In this document: positions 12,449 through 24,536 of the stretch, in pieces
Layout of the letters: every line of letters begins with the position of its first letter
How positions within the stretch are numbered: position 1 is the first letter of the stretch
DNA from: Lunularia cruciata
Lineage: Eukaryota; Streptophyta; Marchantiopsida; Lunulariales; Lunulariaceae
DNA: 64,000 nucleotides
NCBI GenBank assembly: GCA_948567375.1
Contig: OX419756.1
Location: forward strand, 67,098,333 to 67,162,332
Direction of reading: 5' to 3'
The notes under the pieces: model-generated
Told to the model about the DNA's origin: nothing
The model's database searches: none
The model's input: only the letters and a program-made list of their open reading frames with translations
Made by a program: the position numbers and the translations under genes

Positions 12449-13250
12449 CCTTCGATTTCAAGATCAAGGAGCACAACCGCTTCAAGGGGAGCATGGACGG
12501 GTAGAAGAACAAAGAGATAGAGTCCCACAAGGAGAAGGAACTTGAGGCGAACAATGCTATTGTTACAATTATGGTTGTATTGTGCATATATCTACCAACT
12601 GTTGCACTTGTTTCCCTAGAGGCCCTTGGCCTTTGTACAGGCAATCTTTGAACAACATGGAGAGGCACAATGAAGAGGAGGAGGTGGAAATCACTTCAAA
12701 AAACAAACATTGCCAATAAATGTACCTTGCGGCCTTACTGGCTCAATAAGGAAGTAGAGAAGCGAGGGAAGGAAGAAGACTAATGCGCAAAGATCCCAAA
12801 GGCAACCTCATAATTGATTGTCGTGAATGGAGTCCTAGAAGGCAATCAAGTGAGAGTATTAATAGATCTGAGAGCAACAGATAATTCTTGTCTTGCTCTA
12901 TTGCAATAAGATTAAGAATGGATCTAGAGAGAGATGGGAGTGAACAAGTAGAGTTATCTAACAAGCAAACAGAGAGAATTGAATCATTACCTAGATGGGT
13001 AACACTCTTTGTAGGAGAATATCAAGAAGCAATTGAGTGGTGAATGATACAATTAGCTTGTTATGATGCAATTTTAGGCATGCCATGGATGGAGCATTAC
13101 AACCCTATGGTAGATTGGAAGAAGAAAGTAGTGAGAACCTACCAATGGTCAATCATTGGGGTTAAAGAAAAATCACACAGATAGGAATTGCCTCTATATG
13201 TCATAGGGATGGCAATTGTCTGTAAAACCGATAGATGTTTTATGGGTCTA
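12449..13250 (+). pseudogene. Element Y gag C-terminus and protease
   Basis: Continues Y gag after the Family II insertion. A degenerate zinc-knuckle-like CYCYNYGCIVHISTNC lies near 12555-12605, followed by a protease-like region with DAILGMPWMEHYNPMVDWKK near 13065-13125. Element X encodes a better version on the minus strand (21439-21876, including VLIDPGTIENFLS). Several stops are present. Confidence 0.65.
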
Positions 13251-13259
13251 ATAAGAGAA

Positions 13260-16140
13260 CACCAGAGTGCACAACTCATGGACAAATTCTTGAGAAATTG
13301 AAGGATGTGGTGGCTGAGTTTCAAGATGTCTTTCCTAATGATCTACCCTCAAGATTACCACCAAAAAGGAGAGTATATCATAAATTGAGACACTCTCGGG
13401 GAAGACACCTCCTTGTAAGGCCCCATATTGCCTATCACCTCATGAGTTGGAGGAATGCAAGACTCAAATTGAGGAGATGCTGCAAAAAGGGTTCATCCAA
13501 CCTAGTGTATCACCATATGGGGCTCCTATCTTGTTTGTGAAGAAGAAGGATGGTATAATGTGCATGTGCATTGACTATCAAGGTCTCAATCAACAAACAA
13601 TGAAGAAAAAATATCCCTTACCTTGCATCGATGACCTGTTTTGATCAACTCCATGGAGCAAGATACTTCACCAAATTGGACTTGTGGAGTGGTTACAATC
13701 AAATCCAAATTGCAGAGGAGGATGTGTACAAAACTACCTTTCAAACCAAGTATGGCCACTTCCAGTATCTTGTGATGCCTTTTGGCCTTACCAATGCACC
13801 TGCCACTTTCATGAGTCTAATGAATGATATTTTTTGTCCATACTTGGAAAAGTCTATTATTGTCTTCTTGGACAACATCTTAGTATACAATAGCACAATG
13901 ACAAAACACAAACAACATCTATGAGAGGTCCTCCAGATTCTAAAACAAAATTGATTGTACGCCAAAATCTCAAATTGCAAGTTTGGCAAGTCAAAAGTAG
14001 ACTACTTGGAGCATAGAGTAAGTGTCGAGTGTATTCAAGTATTGATGGACAAAATAGAGGTCATTCAAAAAATGGATTGCCCTAGAAGATCAACTCAACT
14101 CAAGAGCTTCTTAGGATTGACATGATTCTATCGTAGATTTGTCAAGGACTTCTCCAAGGTGGCACAGCCTTTAATGGCACTACTTGGCAAGGAGAAGAGG
14201 TGGACATGGGGAACCACACAAGAGTTGGCTTTCAAGAATTGAGAGCTGCCTTGCTACATGCACCAATCTTGAAGTGGTATGACCCAAAACATCCAATCAA
14301 GTTGGCTACAAATGCATCAAGTGTAGCAATAGGAGCAATCCTACAACAAGAACAACATGATGGATGGCATCCAATTGCATATTTCTCTTGAAAGTTATTA
14401 CCGGTAGAGCGCAACTACCACACCACAGAATGCAAAGAGCTGGCCATCATTCTGGCAACCAAGCATTGGAAGCACTATTTGGACGAGAAGGCATTTGTAG
14501 TAGAGATAGACCACAAACCTCAAGTCTACCTCGAGACGCAAAAGGATCTATCTCGTTGCTAGATTTGGTGGGTAGAGTGGCGACAACGCTTCAACATGAT
14601 AATCACCTATATGAAAGGTAAGAAGCAACTTGTAGATGCATTCACATGCATACCAATGGAAAACAACTTGGTGGTAGAGGTTAAGATTAACCTTGAATTT
14701 TGGCCAAAGATTTTGGCTACTATAAAACTGATTCACAGATTGTAGAAGCACAATCATCCAAAGGCATCACCAACACCCAAGGACTCACCTTTTGTGATGG
14801 CAAATTATGGATCCCAAATGTCTCATAATTTTGCACCACCATTCTAGCAAAATGTCATGATTCGGCCATTGCAGGTCATGTCGGAGTGGACAAGACCTTG
14901 GATGCAGTCCAACGCCATTACTATTGGCCCAAGATGAGCAACAATGTGATTACTATGTACGCAACTGCCTACTTTTTCAACAGAACAAAGCTTCTAATCA
15001 AGCTCTTGTAGGGCTCCTTCAACCTCTCCCCACTCTTACCCAACATTGGGAACAAGTGAGTATGGATCTTGTCTGTGAATTACCCAAGACCACCTCAGGG
15101 TTTGACTCCATTGTGGTCTTTGTGGACTTACTCAACAAAATGATTCATGTACGCCCTGCCACCAAGGATGTGACCGCTCCATAACTTGCTCAATTATACT
15201 TAGATGTAGCTTTCTCTCACCATGGTCTATCTAGAGTACTCATCATCAATAGAAGCACTCAATTTACCAATTTGTTTTGGTAAACATTCTTTGGTTTCTT
15301 CAAAACCAAGTTGGCCATGTCCACAACTTACCACCCACAAATAGATGGACAAACAGAGTGGGCTAATTGCATGGTTGAAGACATGTTACGTGGCTTCACC
15401 TTAGAAGAGCAAGAGAGTTGGGACACCCTACTCTCGTTGGTGGAATTCACTTATAACAATTTAGTGAATGCATCTACCCAAGTCACTCAGTTCTTTCTCA
15501 TGTATGGTGAGCATCCCTTCACACCTTCTAGCTTGATGAAGATCAGTCCATTGGCTACCAAGGTCAATGTAGTCAACACATTTGTTTCTAGAATCCAACA
15601 AGGTGTGAAGAGCGCCAAGCACAAATTACAAATTGTGCAAAATTGACAAAAGTAGTATGCTGATGCATACCCTAGGCACATGGAGTTCAATGTTGGGGAT
15701 CAAGTATAGCTATCGACAATCAACCTCACATTAGTTGGACCTTGTAAGCTCAGACCTCATTTTATTGGGACTTTCTCAATTCTTCATTGAGTCGGCGCTG
15801 TGGCTTATCACCTTGAGCTACCACCACACATGAAGATCCATCTAGTGTTCCATATTTCCCTACTATGCAGACATGCTTCCCAATCATGCTAGTGTCATTC
15901 CACACAAGACATTTGATCTTGTCTGACACTCATTGATGGCATAGAGGAATATAAAGTGGAAGGTATTCTCCAAAAATGCATGCGTGGTGCTCGCCATCCG
16001 TGGGTGGACTATCTAGAAAAATGGAAAGGTTACCTCCTCTATGAAGCAACCTAGGAGCCCTATGCCAATTTGACACATGCACCGGTGTTGGTGCAAGTAT
16101 TTAAGCAACAACTACACAATGAGGACGTTGCATATTAAAA
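13260..16140 (+). pseudogene. Element Y pol: RT, RNase H, integrase, chromodomain
   Basis: RT pieces: 13447-13644 ([23 protein letters not shown]) and 13631-13924 ([10 protein letters not shown]; catalytic YxDD-type motif changed to FLDNILVY). RNase H: 14200-14391 (GAILQQEQHDGWHPIAYFS). Integrase: 14880-15646 with a zinc region, GLSRVLI and HPQIDGQTEWAN. GPY/F-like and chromodomain remains lie near 15930-16100 (WVDYLEKWKGYLLYEAT). At least eight stops or shifts occur. The chromodomain would normally tether integration to methylated-histone chromatin. Confidence 0.78.
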
Positions 16141-16151
16141 GGAGTGAGGTC

Positions 16152-17036
16152 TATAATACCAAGAGCTAGCCATATGATCTAGATGTGAAAATTTGGTTTG
16201 GTAACTTCTAGAATGATGTTATACATGATGGTCAAAATAGATCAGATAGAAGTATCACCAAAAGACTACTTCTACTAATAGGGCATAAACCAAAATAGAC
16301 TTGAAAACCTTAGAACCAATAGCTAGACATATGATTTAAAGGTGAGAATTGGTTTGGTAATTGGTTATACATGATGGTCAAAATAGATCAGATAGAAGTA
16401 TCACCAAAAGACTACTTCTACTAATAGGGCATAAACCAAAATAGACTTGAAAACCTTAGAACCAATAGCTAGACATATGATTTAAAGGTGAGAATTGGTT
16501 TGGTTTGGTTCTAGAAGGATGTTACATATGACGGACTAAAAAGATCAAAAAGAGATATCACCAAAAGGGGACTTCTACTAATAGAGTAGGAACCAAAATA
16601 TGCTTGAAATCTTTGAAGACAATTTTGGAGGCCTAAACGGATGAATTAGACCTCAAAAATGTGCACATACCTCCCCAACAAAGGAATGGCTAGCCTTCCC
16701 ACTCCCTTGCTTTGTCTTGTTGAGAGCTTTCTAATGGTACCTTACCCAATTGATTCTAAGATTCCTATAGGAAGATTCACTAAAAGATTTCCTCCGGTCA
16801 AAGCTTGTTTGACCAACCAAATAGGACCTAGACCAACATGTCACCCATCCAAGTAAGTAATCCAAGGGTGGAGCTTGCTGACATGTCACCTATCTATGTG
16901 CCTAATCCTATGGTGGAGCTTCCTTGGAGGAGATCCTCTTTGTCTATACAATAAAGAGAAGGTGCTCCTTTGGGGCATCAAATGATTGAGTGTGAAATTT
17001 GTGTTTTCCCTCTTCTCTTATCCTTGGAGTATTACA
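16152..17036 (+). repeat. 3' LTR of element Y with internal 139-bp duplication
   Basis: 885 bp against 741 bp for its 5' partner. The excess is a direct duplication: about 16219-16357 is repeated at about 16367-16505, with 9 bp between. It starts TATAATACC (TG lost) and ends GGAGTATTACA, followed by TSD CCTTT. Confidence 0.82.
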
Positions 17037-17041
17037 CCTTT

Positions 17042-17772
17042 GCATGTCCAATCACATCAAAGATCTCCTTTGGTGTAGGCATGGCATACATATCAGCCTT
17101 AGTATGTTGGTTGATAGGATGGTAATCTTTATACATCCGCATATTCGTGTAGTTGCCATGCATATCCTTCTTGGTTGGCATCATTATCTTTGATGCATAC
17201 TCTCCATGTGAAATCTCCACCAAACCAACCTCTAAAAGGTCTCTACTCTGGCTTTAAATCAATGTCCACTCCATGTCACTATATTGATGAGGATATCAAA
17301 AAACTGGTGTATTGCTAGTCAACTCAATCCAAATACCAAGTCCTCTTAGAGCACCCAAATCCTTCATACTAAAGGCAAAACAACTCGTGTAACTCCTCAA
17401 GAACCTCCAAACTCTCCATCTTTCTTCTCATATAAGCTTTGGCCCAAGATCTAGCTCCCAAGTATCCTCTGTAACTATCTTAGGAGTGGAAGACTGTACT
17501 AATTGGCTGCTACACTAGACCCTTAAGAATAGTAGTGTCATGGTCCCAATCACTAGAGGTCCCAACCTCAGTGTGAAAAACTCCCTCCACTCACTGCAAG
17601 CTCTATACACCCTCTAGATGCATCCCAAGTAGACCAAGGGTGTAATCCAAGTAGACTATGCTCACTTGGATGGACTCCAAGTAGATTACTCTCCCTAGTA
17701 GCTATTGGTTATGTCCCAAGAATACCATGTCCACTCGGTCCATTACCCCCAACATGTGTCTCAATTGTATTG
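17042..17772 (-). pseudogene. Element 1 linker and RT N-terminus, between insertions Y and X
   Basis: Minus-strand sequence collinear with 40085-40805 of element 2. It encodes the DNMT-RT linker and the RT start, with ISHGEYASKIMMPTKKDM and DYHPINQHTKADMYAMPTP (17032-17223). It is bounded by the TSDs of Y (right end, 17037-17041) and X (left end, 17773-17777). Confidence 0.8.
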
Positions 17773-17777
17773 ATAGG

Positions 17778-18535
17778 TGTAATACTCTGAGGATAGGAGA
17801 CCTGAAGAGAAACACACCATGAGAAACACACACTTTCACACTCAAACTCCGATGCCCCAAAGGAGCACCTTCTCTTTATTATATAGGTAAAGCGGATCTC
17901 CTCCAATGAAGCTCCACCATAAGATTAGGTACATAGATATGTGACATGTCAGCAAGCTCCACCCTTGGATTACTTACTTAGATGGGTGACATGTCGGTCT
18001 TGGTCCTATCTGGTTGGTCAAACAAGCATTGATTGAAGGGAATCTTTTAGGGAATCTTCTTGTAGGAATCTCAAAATCACATGAGTGAGGTACCGTTGGA
18101 AAGCTCTCGACAAGACAAAGCAAGAGGGAGGGAAGGACAGCCTTTTCTCCATTGGTGGGGGGGGGGCATCTGTATTTTTGAGGCCTAATTCATCCGTTTA
18201 GGCCTCCAAAATTGCCTTCAAAGATTTTAGGTATATTTTGGTTCCAACTCTATTAGTAGAAGTCCCCTTTTGGTGATACCTCTTTCTGATCTATTCAGTC
18301 CATCCTGTGTAACATCTTTCTAGATGTTACCAACCCAATTCTCACCTTTAAATCATATGTCTAGCTATTGGTTCTAAGGTTTTCAAATCTATTTATGTTT
18401 TTTGCCCTATTTGTAGAAGTACCCTTTTGGTGATACTTCTATCTAATCTATTTTTACCATCATGTATAACATCATTCCAAATATTACCAAACCAAATTTC
18501 ACATCTAGATCATATGGCTAGCTCTTGGTATTACA
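17778..18535 (-). repeat. 3' LTR of element X
   Basis: 758 bp. On the plus strand it reads TGTAATACTC to GGTATTACA, the inverse of the Y LTRs. It contains a run of ten G at about 18164-18173 that the 5' partner lacks. Confidence 0.85.
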
Positions 18536-18575
18536 AACCTCCCTCCTTTTAAGACGCAACGTCCTCGTTGTGCAA

Positions 18576-19975
18576 CTATTGCTCAAATGCTTGCATCAAC
18601 ACCGGTGCATGTGTCAAATTGGCAGCGGGTTCCCAGATTGCTTCATAGAGGGGGTAACCTTTCCACTGGACAAGATAATCCACTTGTGGATGACGAGTAC
18701 CACATATGCATTTTTGGAGAATACGTTCCACCTCATATTCCTCGTTGCCATCAACTAGTGTCGGACAAGGTCGATGTCTTGTGTGGAATGACCCAAGCCT
18801 GATTGGGGAGCATATTTGCATAGTAGGAAAACATAGAACACTGGATGGATCTTCATGTGTAGTGGTAGCTCAAGGTGATAGGCCATAGCACCGACTTGAC
18901 GGAGAATTGAGAAAGGCCCAATAAAACGAGGTATGAGCTTACGAGGTCCCACTAATGTGAGGTTGGTTGTTGATAGCCACACCTAATCCCCAACATTGAA
19001 CTCCATGTGCCTACGGTGTGCATCAACATACTGCTTCTGGCCATTTTGTGCAATCTATAATTTGTGCTTAGCGCTCTGCACCCCTTGTTGGATTCTAGAA
19101 ACAAATGTGTTGACTGCATCGACCTTGGTAGCCACCGGACGGATCTTCATCAAGCTAGAAGGTGTGAAGGGATGCTCACCATACATGAGGAAGAATGGAG
19201 TTTTGACCTAGGTGGATGCATTCACTGAATTGTTGTAAGCAAATTCCACCAACGGGAGTAGGGTGTCCCACCTTTCTTGCTCTTCTAAGGTAAAGCCGCG
19301 TAACATATCTTCAATAGTGCGATTAGCCCGCTCGGTTTGTCCATCTATTTGTGGGTGGTAAGCTGTGGACATGGCCAACTTGGTTTTGAAGAAACCAAGG
19401 AGGGTGTGCCAAAAAAAACTGGTGAATTGAGTACCCCTATCGGTGATGAGTACTCGAGACAAGCCATGATGAGAGAAGACTACATCTAAGCATAATTGAG
19501 CAAGTTGTGGAGCAGTCACCTCCTTGGTGGTAGGGCGTACATGAATCATTTTGTTGAGCCGGTCCACAAAGACCATGATGGGGTCAAATCCTGATGTGGT
19601 CTTGGGTAATTCACAAACGAGATCCATACATACCTGTTCCCAACATTGTGTAGGAGTAGGGAGAGGTTGCAGGAGCCCTACAGGAGCTTGATTAGAAGCT
19701 TTGTTCTGTTGAAAAAGTAAGCAACTGCACACGTAGTCCATCACATCATTGCACATCTTGGGCCAATAGTAATGGCATTGGACTGCATCCAAGGTCTTGT
19801 CCACTCCAACATGACCTGCAATGGCCAAATCATGACATTTCGCTAGAATAGCGGTGCGCAATTCTGGGACATTTGGAATCCATAATCTACCATCACGAAA
19901 GGTGAGTCCTTGGGTGCTCGTGATGCCTTTGGATGATTGCACTTCTCCAATCAATGGATCAGTTATTGTAGCCAC
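18576..19975 (-). pseudogene. Element X integrase and chromodomain
   Basis: The frame at 19208-19975 is open over the integrase zinc region (GHVGVDKTLDAVQCHYYWPKM, with CSCLLFQQNKASN) and the catalytic core. The core acidic triad is visible: MDLVCELP, ITDRGTQFTS, and HPQIDGQTERANR. After stops, the GPY/F-like module lies at 18755-18982 (GPRKLIPRFIGPFSIL). The chromodomain lies at 18576-18821 (YEVERILQK, DYLVQWKGYPLYEAIWEP). Integrase joins the cDNA to the genome; the chromodomain is the chromovirus hallmark thought to guide insertion to heterochromatin. Confidence 0.85.
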
Positions 19976-20039
19976 CTAAATTTCTAACCAGAATTTAGGG
20001 TTAATCTGAACCTCTATTACCAAGTTGTTTGCCATTGGC

Positions 20040-21420
20040 ATGCGGTGAATGCATCTACAAGTTGCTTTTTACCTTCAACGTAGGTGATTCTCATGTTGAA
20101 GCATTATCACCACTCTGCCCATTGAATCTGGCAACGAGATAGATCCTTCTGCATCTTGAGGTAGACTAGAGGTTTGTGGTCTGTCTCTACCACAAATGCC
20201 TTCTCGCCCAGATAGTGCTTCCAATGCTTGGTGGCCAGGACGATGGCCAACTCTTCTCGTTCTATGGTGTGGTAGTTGCACTCTATTGGTAACAACTTTC
20301 AAGAGAAATATGCAATGGGATGCCATCCGGCATGCCACTCTTGTTGTAGGACTGCTCCGATTGCTATGCCTGATGCATCTATAGCCAACTTGATTGGACG
20401 TTTTGGGTCATACCATTTCAAGATTAGTGCATGTAGCAAGGCGGCTTTCAATTCTTGAAAGGCCAACTCTTGTGTGGTTTCCCATGTCCACTTCTTTGCC
20501 TTGCCAAGCAGTGATGTTAAAGGTTGTGCAACCTTGGAGAAGTCCTTGACAAATCAACAATAGAATCCCGTCAAACCCAAGAAGCTCTTGAGTTGAGTCT
20601 GATCTTTTGGGGCACTCCATTTTTGAATGACCTCTATTTTATCTATCAATACTTGAATACCCTTTGCACTTACTCTATGCCCCAAGTAGTCTACTTTAGA
20701 CTTGCCAAACTCACACTTTGAGATTTTGGCATACAATCAATTTTGTCTTAGAATTTGGAGGACTTCTCGTAGATGTTGTTTGTGTTCCGTCATCGTGCTA
20801 CTATATACTAAGATGTCATCCAAGAAGACGATGACAGACTTATCTAAACATGGACAAAATATGTTATTCATTAGACTCATGAAAGTGGCAGGTGCGTTGG
20901 TGAGACCAAAAGGCATCACAAGATACTCAAAGTGGCCATACTTGGTTCAAAAGGCAATCTTGTACGCATCCTCCTCTACAATTTGGATTTGATTATAACC
21001 ACTCCGCAAATCTAGTTTAGTGAAGTGTCTTACTCCATTGAGTTGATCGAATAGATCATCCATGCAAGGTAAGGAGTATTTGTTCTTCACTGTTTGTTGA
21101 TTGAGACCCCAATTGTCAATGCACATGCGCATTATACCATCTTTCTTCTTCACAAACAAGACTAGAGCCTCATATAGTGATACGTTGGGTTAGATGAACC
21201 CTTTCTACAACATATCCTCAATTTGATTCTTGCACTCCTCCAACTCATGAGGTGATAGGCAATATGGGGCCTTATAGGGAGGTGTCTTTCCCGAGAGTGT
21301 CTCAATTTTGTGATCTACTCTCCTTTTTGGTGGTAATCCTAAAGGTAGATCATCAGGAAAGACATCTTGAAACTCATTTACGACATCCTTCAATTTCTTA
21401 GGAATTTTTCCCTTGTTGTG
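20040..21420 (-). pseudogene. Element X reverse transcriptase and RNase H
   Basis: RT fragments at 21205-21393 ([21 protein letters not shown]), 20947-21159 ([23 protein letters not shown] split at a stop) and 20737-20919. The last has [10 protein letters not shown] and the catalytic [10 protein letters not shown]. The thumb/connection lies at 20554-20736 (KCEFGKSKVDYLGHRVSAKG), and RNase H remains at 20075-20400. Four or more stops or shifts separate the pieces. The YxDD-type active site is intact here, unlike in Y. Confidence 0.82.
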
Positions 21421-21429
21421 TACTCTGGA

Positions 21430-21900
21430 ATTCTCTTATTAGACCATGAAACACCTATCAGTCTTATAGATAGTTGTTGTCCCTATGACATACAGAGGCA
21501 ATTCTTGACTATGTGGTTTTTCTTTAACCCCAATGATCAACCATTGGTGGGTTCTCACTACTTTCTTCCTCCAATCTACCACAGGGTTGTAATGCTCCAT
21601 CCATGGCATACCTAAGATTGCATCATAATGAGCTAATTGTATCACTCACCACTCAATTACTTCTTGATATTTTCATATAGAGAGTGTTACCCGCCTAGGT
21701 AATGATTCAATCCTCTCTGTTTGTCCATTAGGTAACTCTACTTCTTCACTCTCATCTCTCTCTAGATCCATTCCCAATCTTATTGCAATAGAGTAGGATA
21801 GGAAATTCTCTATGGTTCCTGGATCTATTAACACTCTCACTTGATTGCCTTCTAGGACCCCATTCACCACAATCAATTGTGAGGTTGCCTTTTGGTACCT
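21430..21900 (-). pseudogene. Element X aspartic protease
   Basis: Retropepsin-like. VRVLIDPGTIENFLS (in 21673-21876) holds the active-site Asp, with PG where D-S/T-G is usual. DAILGMPWMEHYNPVVDW (in 21439-21645) is the conserved C-terminal block seen in Ty3/gypsy proteases. A stop lies between the two blocks. Confidence 0.7.
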
Positions 21901-22937
21901 TTATGCGCTTGTCTTCTTCCTTCCCTCGCTTTTCTGCTTCCTTATTGAGCCAGTAAGGCCACGAGGTACATTTACTGGCAATCTTCATTTTCCAAAGTGA
22001 TTTCCACCTCCTCCTCTTTAATGCATCTCTCCATGTTGTTTGAAGATTGCTTGTATGAAGGTCGAGGGCCTCTAGGAAGTCGAGCATGACAATTGGTAGA
22101 TATATGCCTAATACGACCACAATTGTAACAACGGCGTTGTTCTCCTTGAGTTCCTTCTCCTTGTGGGACTCCATCTCTCTATTCTTCTACCCGTCTCCGT
22201 TCTCCTTGAAGCGGTTGTGCTCCTCGGTCTCAAAACCAAAGGTTACCCAGTTCCATCGTTACTAGTCCACCCATGGGTGGCATTTCTGCCTGATAATATT
22301 GAGGTGGAACTACTCCTTCACCTCCACCTAATACTCTTGCTATTCTTTGTGCACAAGCAATGGCTTCAAATATCATGCAAGGATTTTGTACCATGACTTC
22401 TTGGCAAATCTGCTCCTTCAACCCTTGTTTGAAATTGTTGAGAGCCTCTCTGGACTCATGTTGGTTATTGCGATGTGTAGATCCAGGAATGCCTCCACAT
22501 ACTCTTGTATGTTGTTCTTCTATTTCAATCCCCATAGTTGGATCCGGGCCATCTGTACAGAATCCACCGATTGGAAATTCTACAACAAGCCTTCTTGCAT
22601 TGTTGTCCATGTGACCTCCCTTCTCTTGGCCAACATGGATCATTCCCAAGCGTCGTACCATGTGAGGGCTTTATCGATCAAGTACCCACATGCAAACACG
22701 CCTTCAGCATGCTCAGTGATCTCTGTTGAGAACAACTAAAAATATTGATTCATTCTTGAGATCTAGTTCTTGACTACTCCTATCGTATGTTGCTACTTGT
22801 AAGGCTCAATGTTGCAGGTCTTCTTCATCCGGTGTAGTAATGTGGCTTCATCATTGATAGGGTTTGTAGGCACAGGTGCCTCTCCAAGTACTTCAGTCGC
22901 AAGTATTGGATTTTGAGACGGCTCTTCTTCTTGCATT
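21900..22937 (-). pseudogene. Element X gag, C-terminal half
   Basis: Collinear with Y gag. It includes a zinc-knuckle-like segment near 22100-22140 and the capsid-like block REALNNFKQGLKEQI in 22230-22661. The gag is split by two Family II insertions, at 22943-28586 and 28667-34322; the intervening and remaining parts are 28592-28661 and 34328-34927. Confidence 0.72.
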
Positions 22938-22942
22938 GCTTG

Positions 22943-23365
22943 TGTAACAATATGGAGTTTAGTGACGAAGTTAGTTGAGCTTACGAAATAGAGAATAAGA
23001 CAAAATAGCCTAGAATATTCTAGAAGCATCTAAGAAGCTTCTTAGGAAGCTTCCTAACTAGTTAACTTGCGCCCTAAGCAGGTAGCTTCTAGAAGGAAGC
23101 TTCTAGAAGCTTCTAACTAGCTTAGCTTGCACGCCAAGTAGGCGGCTTCTAGAAGGAAGCTTCTTGAGAAGCTTCCTAGTTAACTTGGCTTGCACTCCAA
23201 GAAAGCGGCTCAAGGAAGCTTCTTGAGAAGCTTCAAGGGACTTGTATGATACCTATAAATACCAAGGCCGAAGCTCATGCTAGGCATTCGGAGTTTTCCC
23301 TCATTCAAGTGTCCCAATGTGAATTTCCATTCTCCTATTTCTCTCCTCGGTTTTGGTCTTTTACA
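22943..23365 (+). repeat. 5' LTR of Family II copy b
   Basis: Starts TGTAACAATATGG, ends GGTCTTTTACA. It is unusually rich in palindromic AAGCTT and TCTAGA units arranged as alternating GAA/TTC triplets, upstream of a TATAAAT box at 23254-23260. Confidence 0.92.
23030..23260 (+). promoter_or_regulatory. Heat-shock-element-like clusters plus TATA box in Family II LTR
   Basis: At 23096-23113 the LTR reads GAAGCTTCTAGAAGCTTC, four perfect alternating GAA/TTC units spaced by 2 bp. This matches the known heat-shock factor site (nGAAnnTTCnnGAAnnTTCn). It is preceded by TTCTAGAAG at 23087-23095. Further GAAGCTTC units lie around 23034-23054, 23144-23180 and 23215-23234. A TATAAAT box follows at 23254-23260. 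The spacing resembles plant heat-shock promoters. The arrangement is repeated in the 3' LTR and in all other Family II LTRs here. Heat response itself is inferred. Confidence 0.6.
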
Positions 23366-23378
23366 TTGGTATCAGAGC
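23366..23378 (+). other. Primer-binding site, Family II copy b
   Basis: TTGGTATCAGAGC directly follows the 5' LTR. It is complementary to the 3' end of plant initiator methionine tRNA, the usual primer of plant LTR retrotransposons. Confidence 0.88.
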
Positions 23379-23636
23379 AGGAATGGGATGGATGGAATTT
23401 ATGGACCACCAAATCCACTTCCGCCAAACCATTGGGACTTTCATGTCCAGATATTACCAAAGCATCGTTTCACACAGTTCATCACCTCACGCTTTGGGCA
23501 GGATTTTCTACATATGATCATCGTGTCAGAGGAACCCTTGATACTTCCAATTGTGACTTATGGAGAACGGTGGACGTGTTGTATCTATGTGTTAATCAAC
23601 TAGATAAATTGAGGGTAGTGGATTAGGGTAGTAGCA

Positions 23637-24536
23637 ATGGCCGCAATACTGGATGTTATCCTTGCAATGCAACAACAAATCAAGCATCTTACTCGATTGT
23701 TGGATGAACGAGACCAGCAACGACGAGAACAGATAGATAGAGCGCCAATTCGAGATGGAGAAGATCGCATTCGATTTCCGAAACCCAAGGTGTTTGAAGG
23801 CAAGAATGTTCTAGGCACAGTGGAAAATTTTGTGTTTGACTATGAACGTTACTTTGAAGCCACCAATCTTCAAGACGAGCGGAAACAAATTCTCTTGGCT
23901 TCTAGCCAGTTGGATGGCGTGGCAAAACTTTGGTGGCGATTTCGAGTAGAAAGAGCTGAACGACAAATTGTTACACCAATTTTGACATGGGCAGAATTCA
24001 AGGATGCAATACTTGGTCGATTTCAGACTATAAATGCCACCCGAGCTGCACGAGATAAATTGGCGGAGTTGAGGCAGATTGGTTCGGTGAGAAGCTACAT
24101 CACACAATTTCATAATATCATCATGCAAATTCCAGATATCCAAGAAGGTGAAGTTCTGGATCAATTTGTGCGAGGATTGAAGTCACGAACCAGATTGGAG
24201 GTGACCATGCGAGAGCCACAAAACATAGAAGAAGCCATGTAATTTGCTGAGCGTTTTGATTCCTTAGTTGCAACAACTTGGTCTCGACCTCGACCTACAC
24301 AAAACCTACCCGTACCACGAGTGGAAGAACCGGTACCAATGGAGATTGATGCTATCCAGCGAAGACCACTTGGCACAGCAGATAGAGAAAGATTACAACA
24401 AAATGGAGGTTGCTTTTATTGTCGCCAGTTGGGGCATCGCATTGCTGAATGTCCACTCAAGAATGGACAACCTCGACAAGTTGCCCAAGTGGAGGTTGTG
24501 GAGCGGAATGATCCGGGAAACGAGGAATCCCAGTAG
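23637..24536 (+). pseudogene. gag: Family II copy b gag (one premature stop)
   Basis: About 300 codons from the ATG at 23637 to TAG at 24534-24536. An N-terminal coiled region (MQQQIKHLTRLLDERDQQRR) is followed by a capsid-like core (LDGVAKLWWRF, WAEFKDAILGRFQ, RSYITQFHNIIMQ). A C-terminal zinc knuckle CFYCRQLGHRIAEC (CX2CX4HX4C) follows at about 24413-24454. One TAA at 24240-24242 replaces CAA, which is still present in copy a. Otherwise the frame is open. The 3' end overlaps pol and carries a frameshift signal. Gag would assemble the particle; the knuckle would bind the genomic RNA. Confidence 0.88.

Larger units (their letters stand above)
4631..17036 (+). mobile_element. Family III chromovirus, element Y, inserted in element 1 RT
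   Basis: LTRs at 4631-5371 and 16152-17036 are flanked by a perfect 5-bp TSD (CCTTT, 4626-4630 and 17037-17041). Element 1 sequence resumes exactly across the insertion when aligned with element 2 near 40085. The primer-binding site TGGTATCAAAGC follows the 5' LTR; a purine-rich tract (AAAAGGAGTGAGG) precedes the 3' LTR. Without the nested Family II copy (6789-12443) the element is about 6.7 kb. Internal order is gag, protease, RT, RNase H, integrase, chromodomain, all broken by stops. Confidence 0.88.

Noticed and set aside
23030-23240. Clustered palindromes in the LTR as a CRISPR-like or hairpin array
   Set aside because: There are no regular spacers, and the units are alternating GAA/TTC triplets within a plant LTR promoter. 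Heat-shock elements explain them better.
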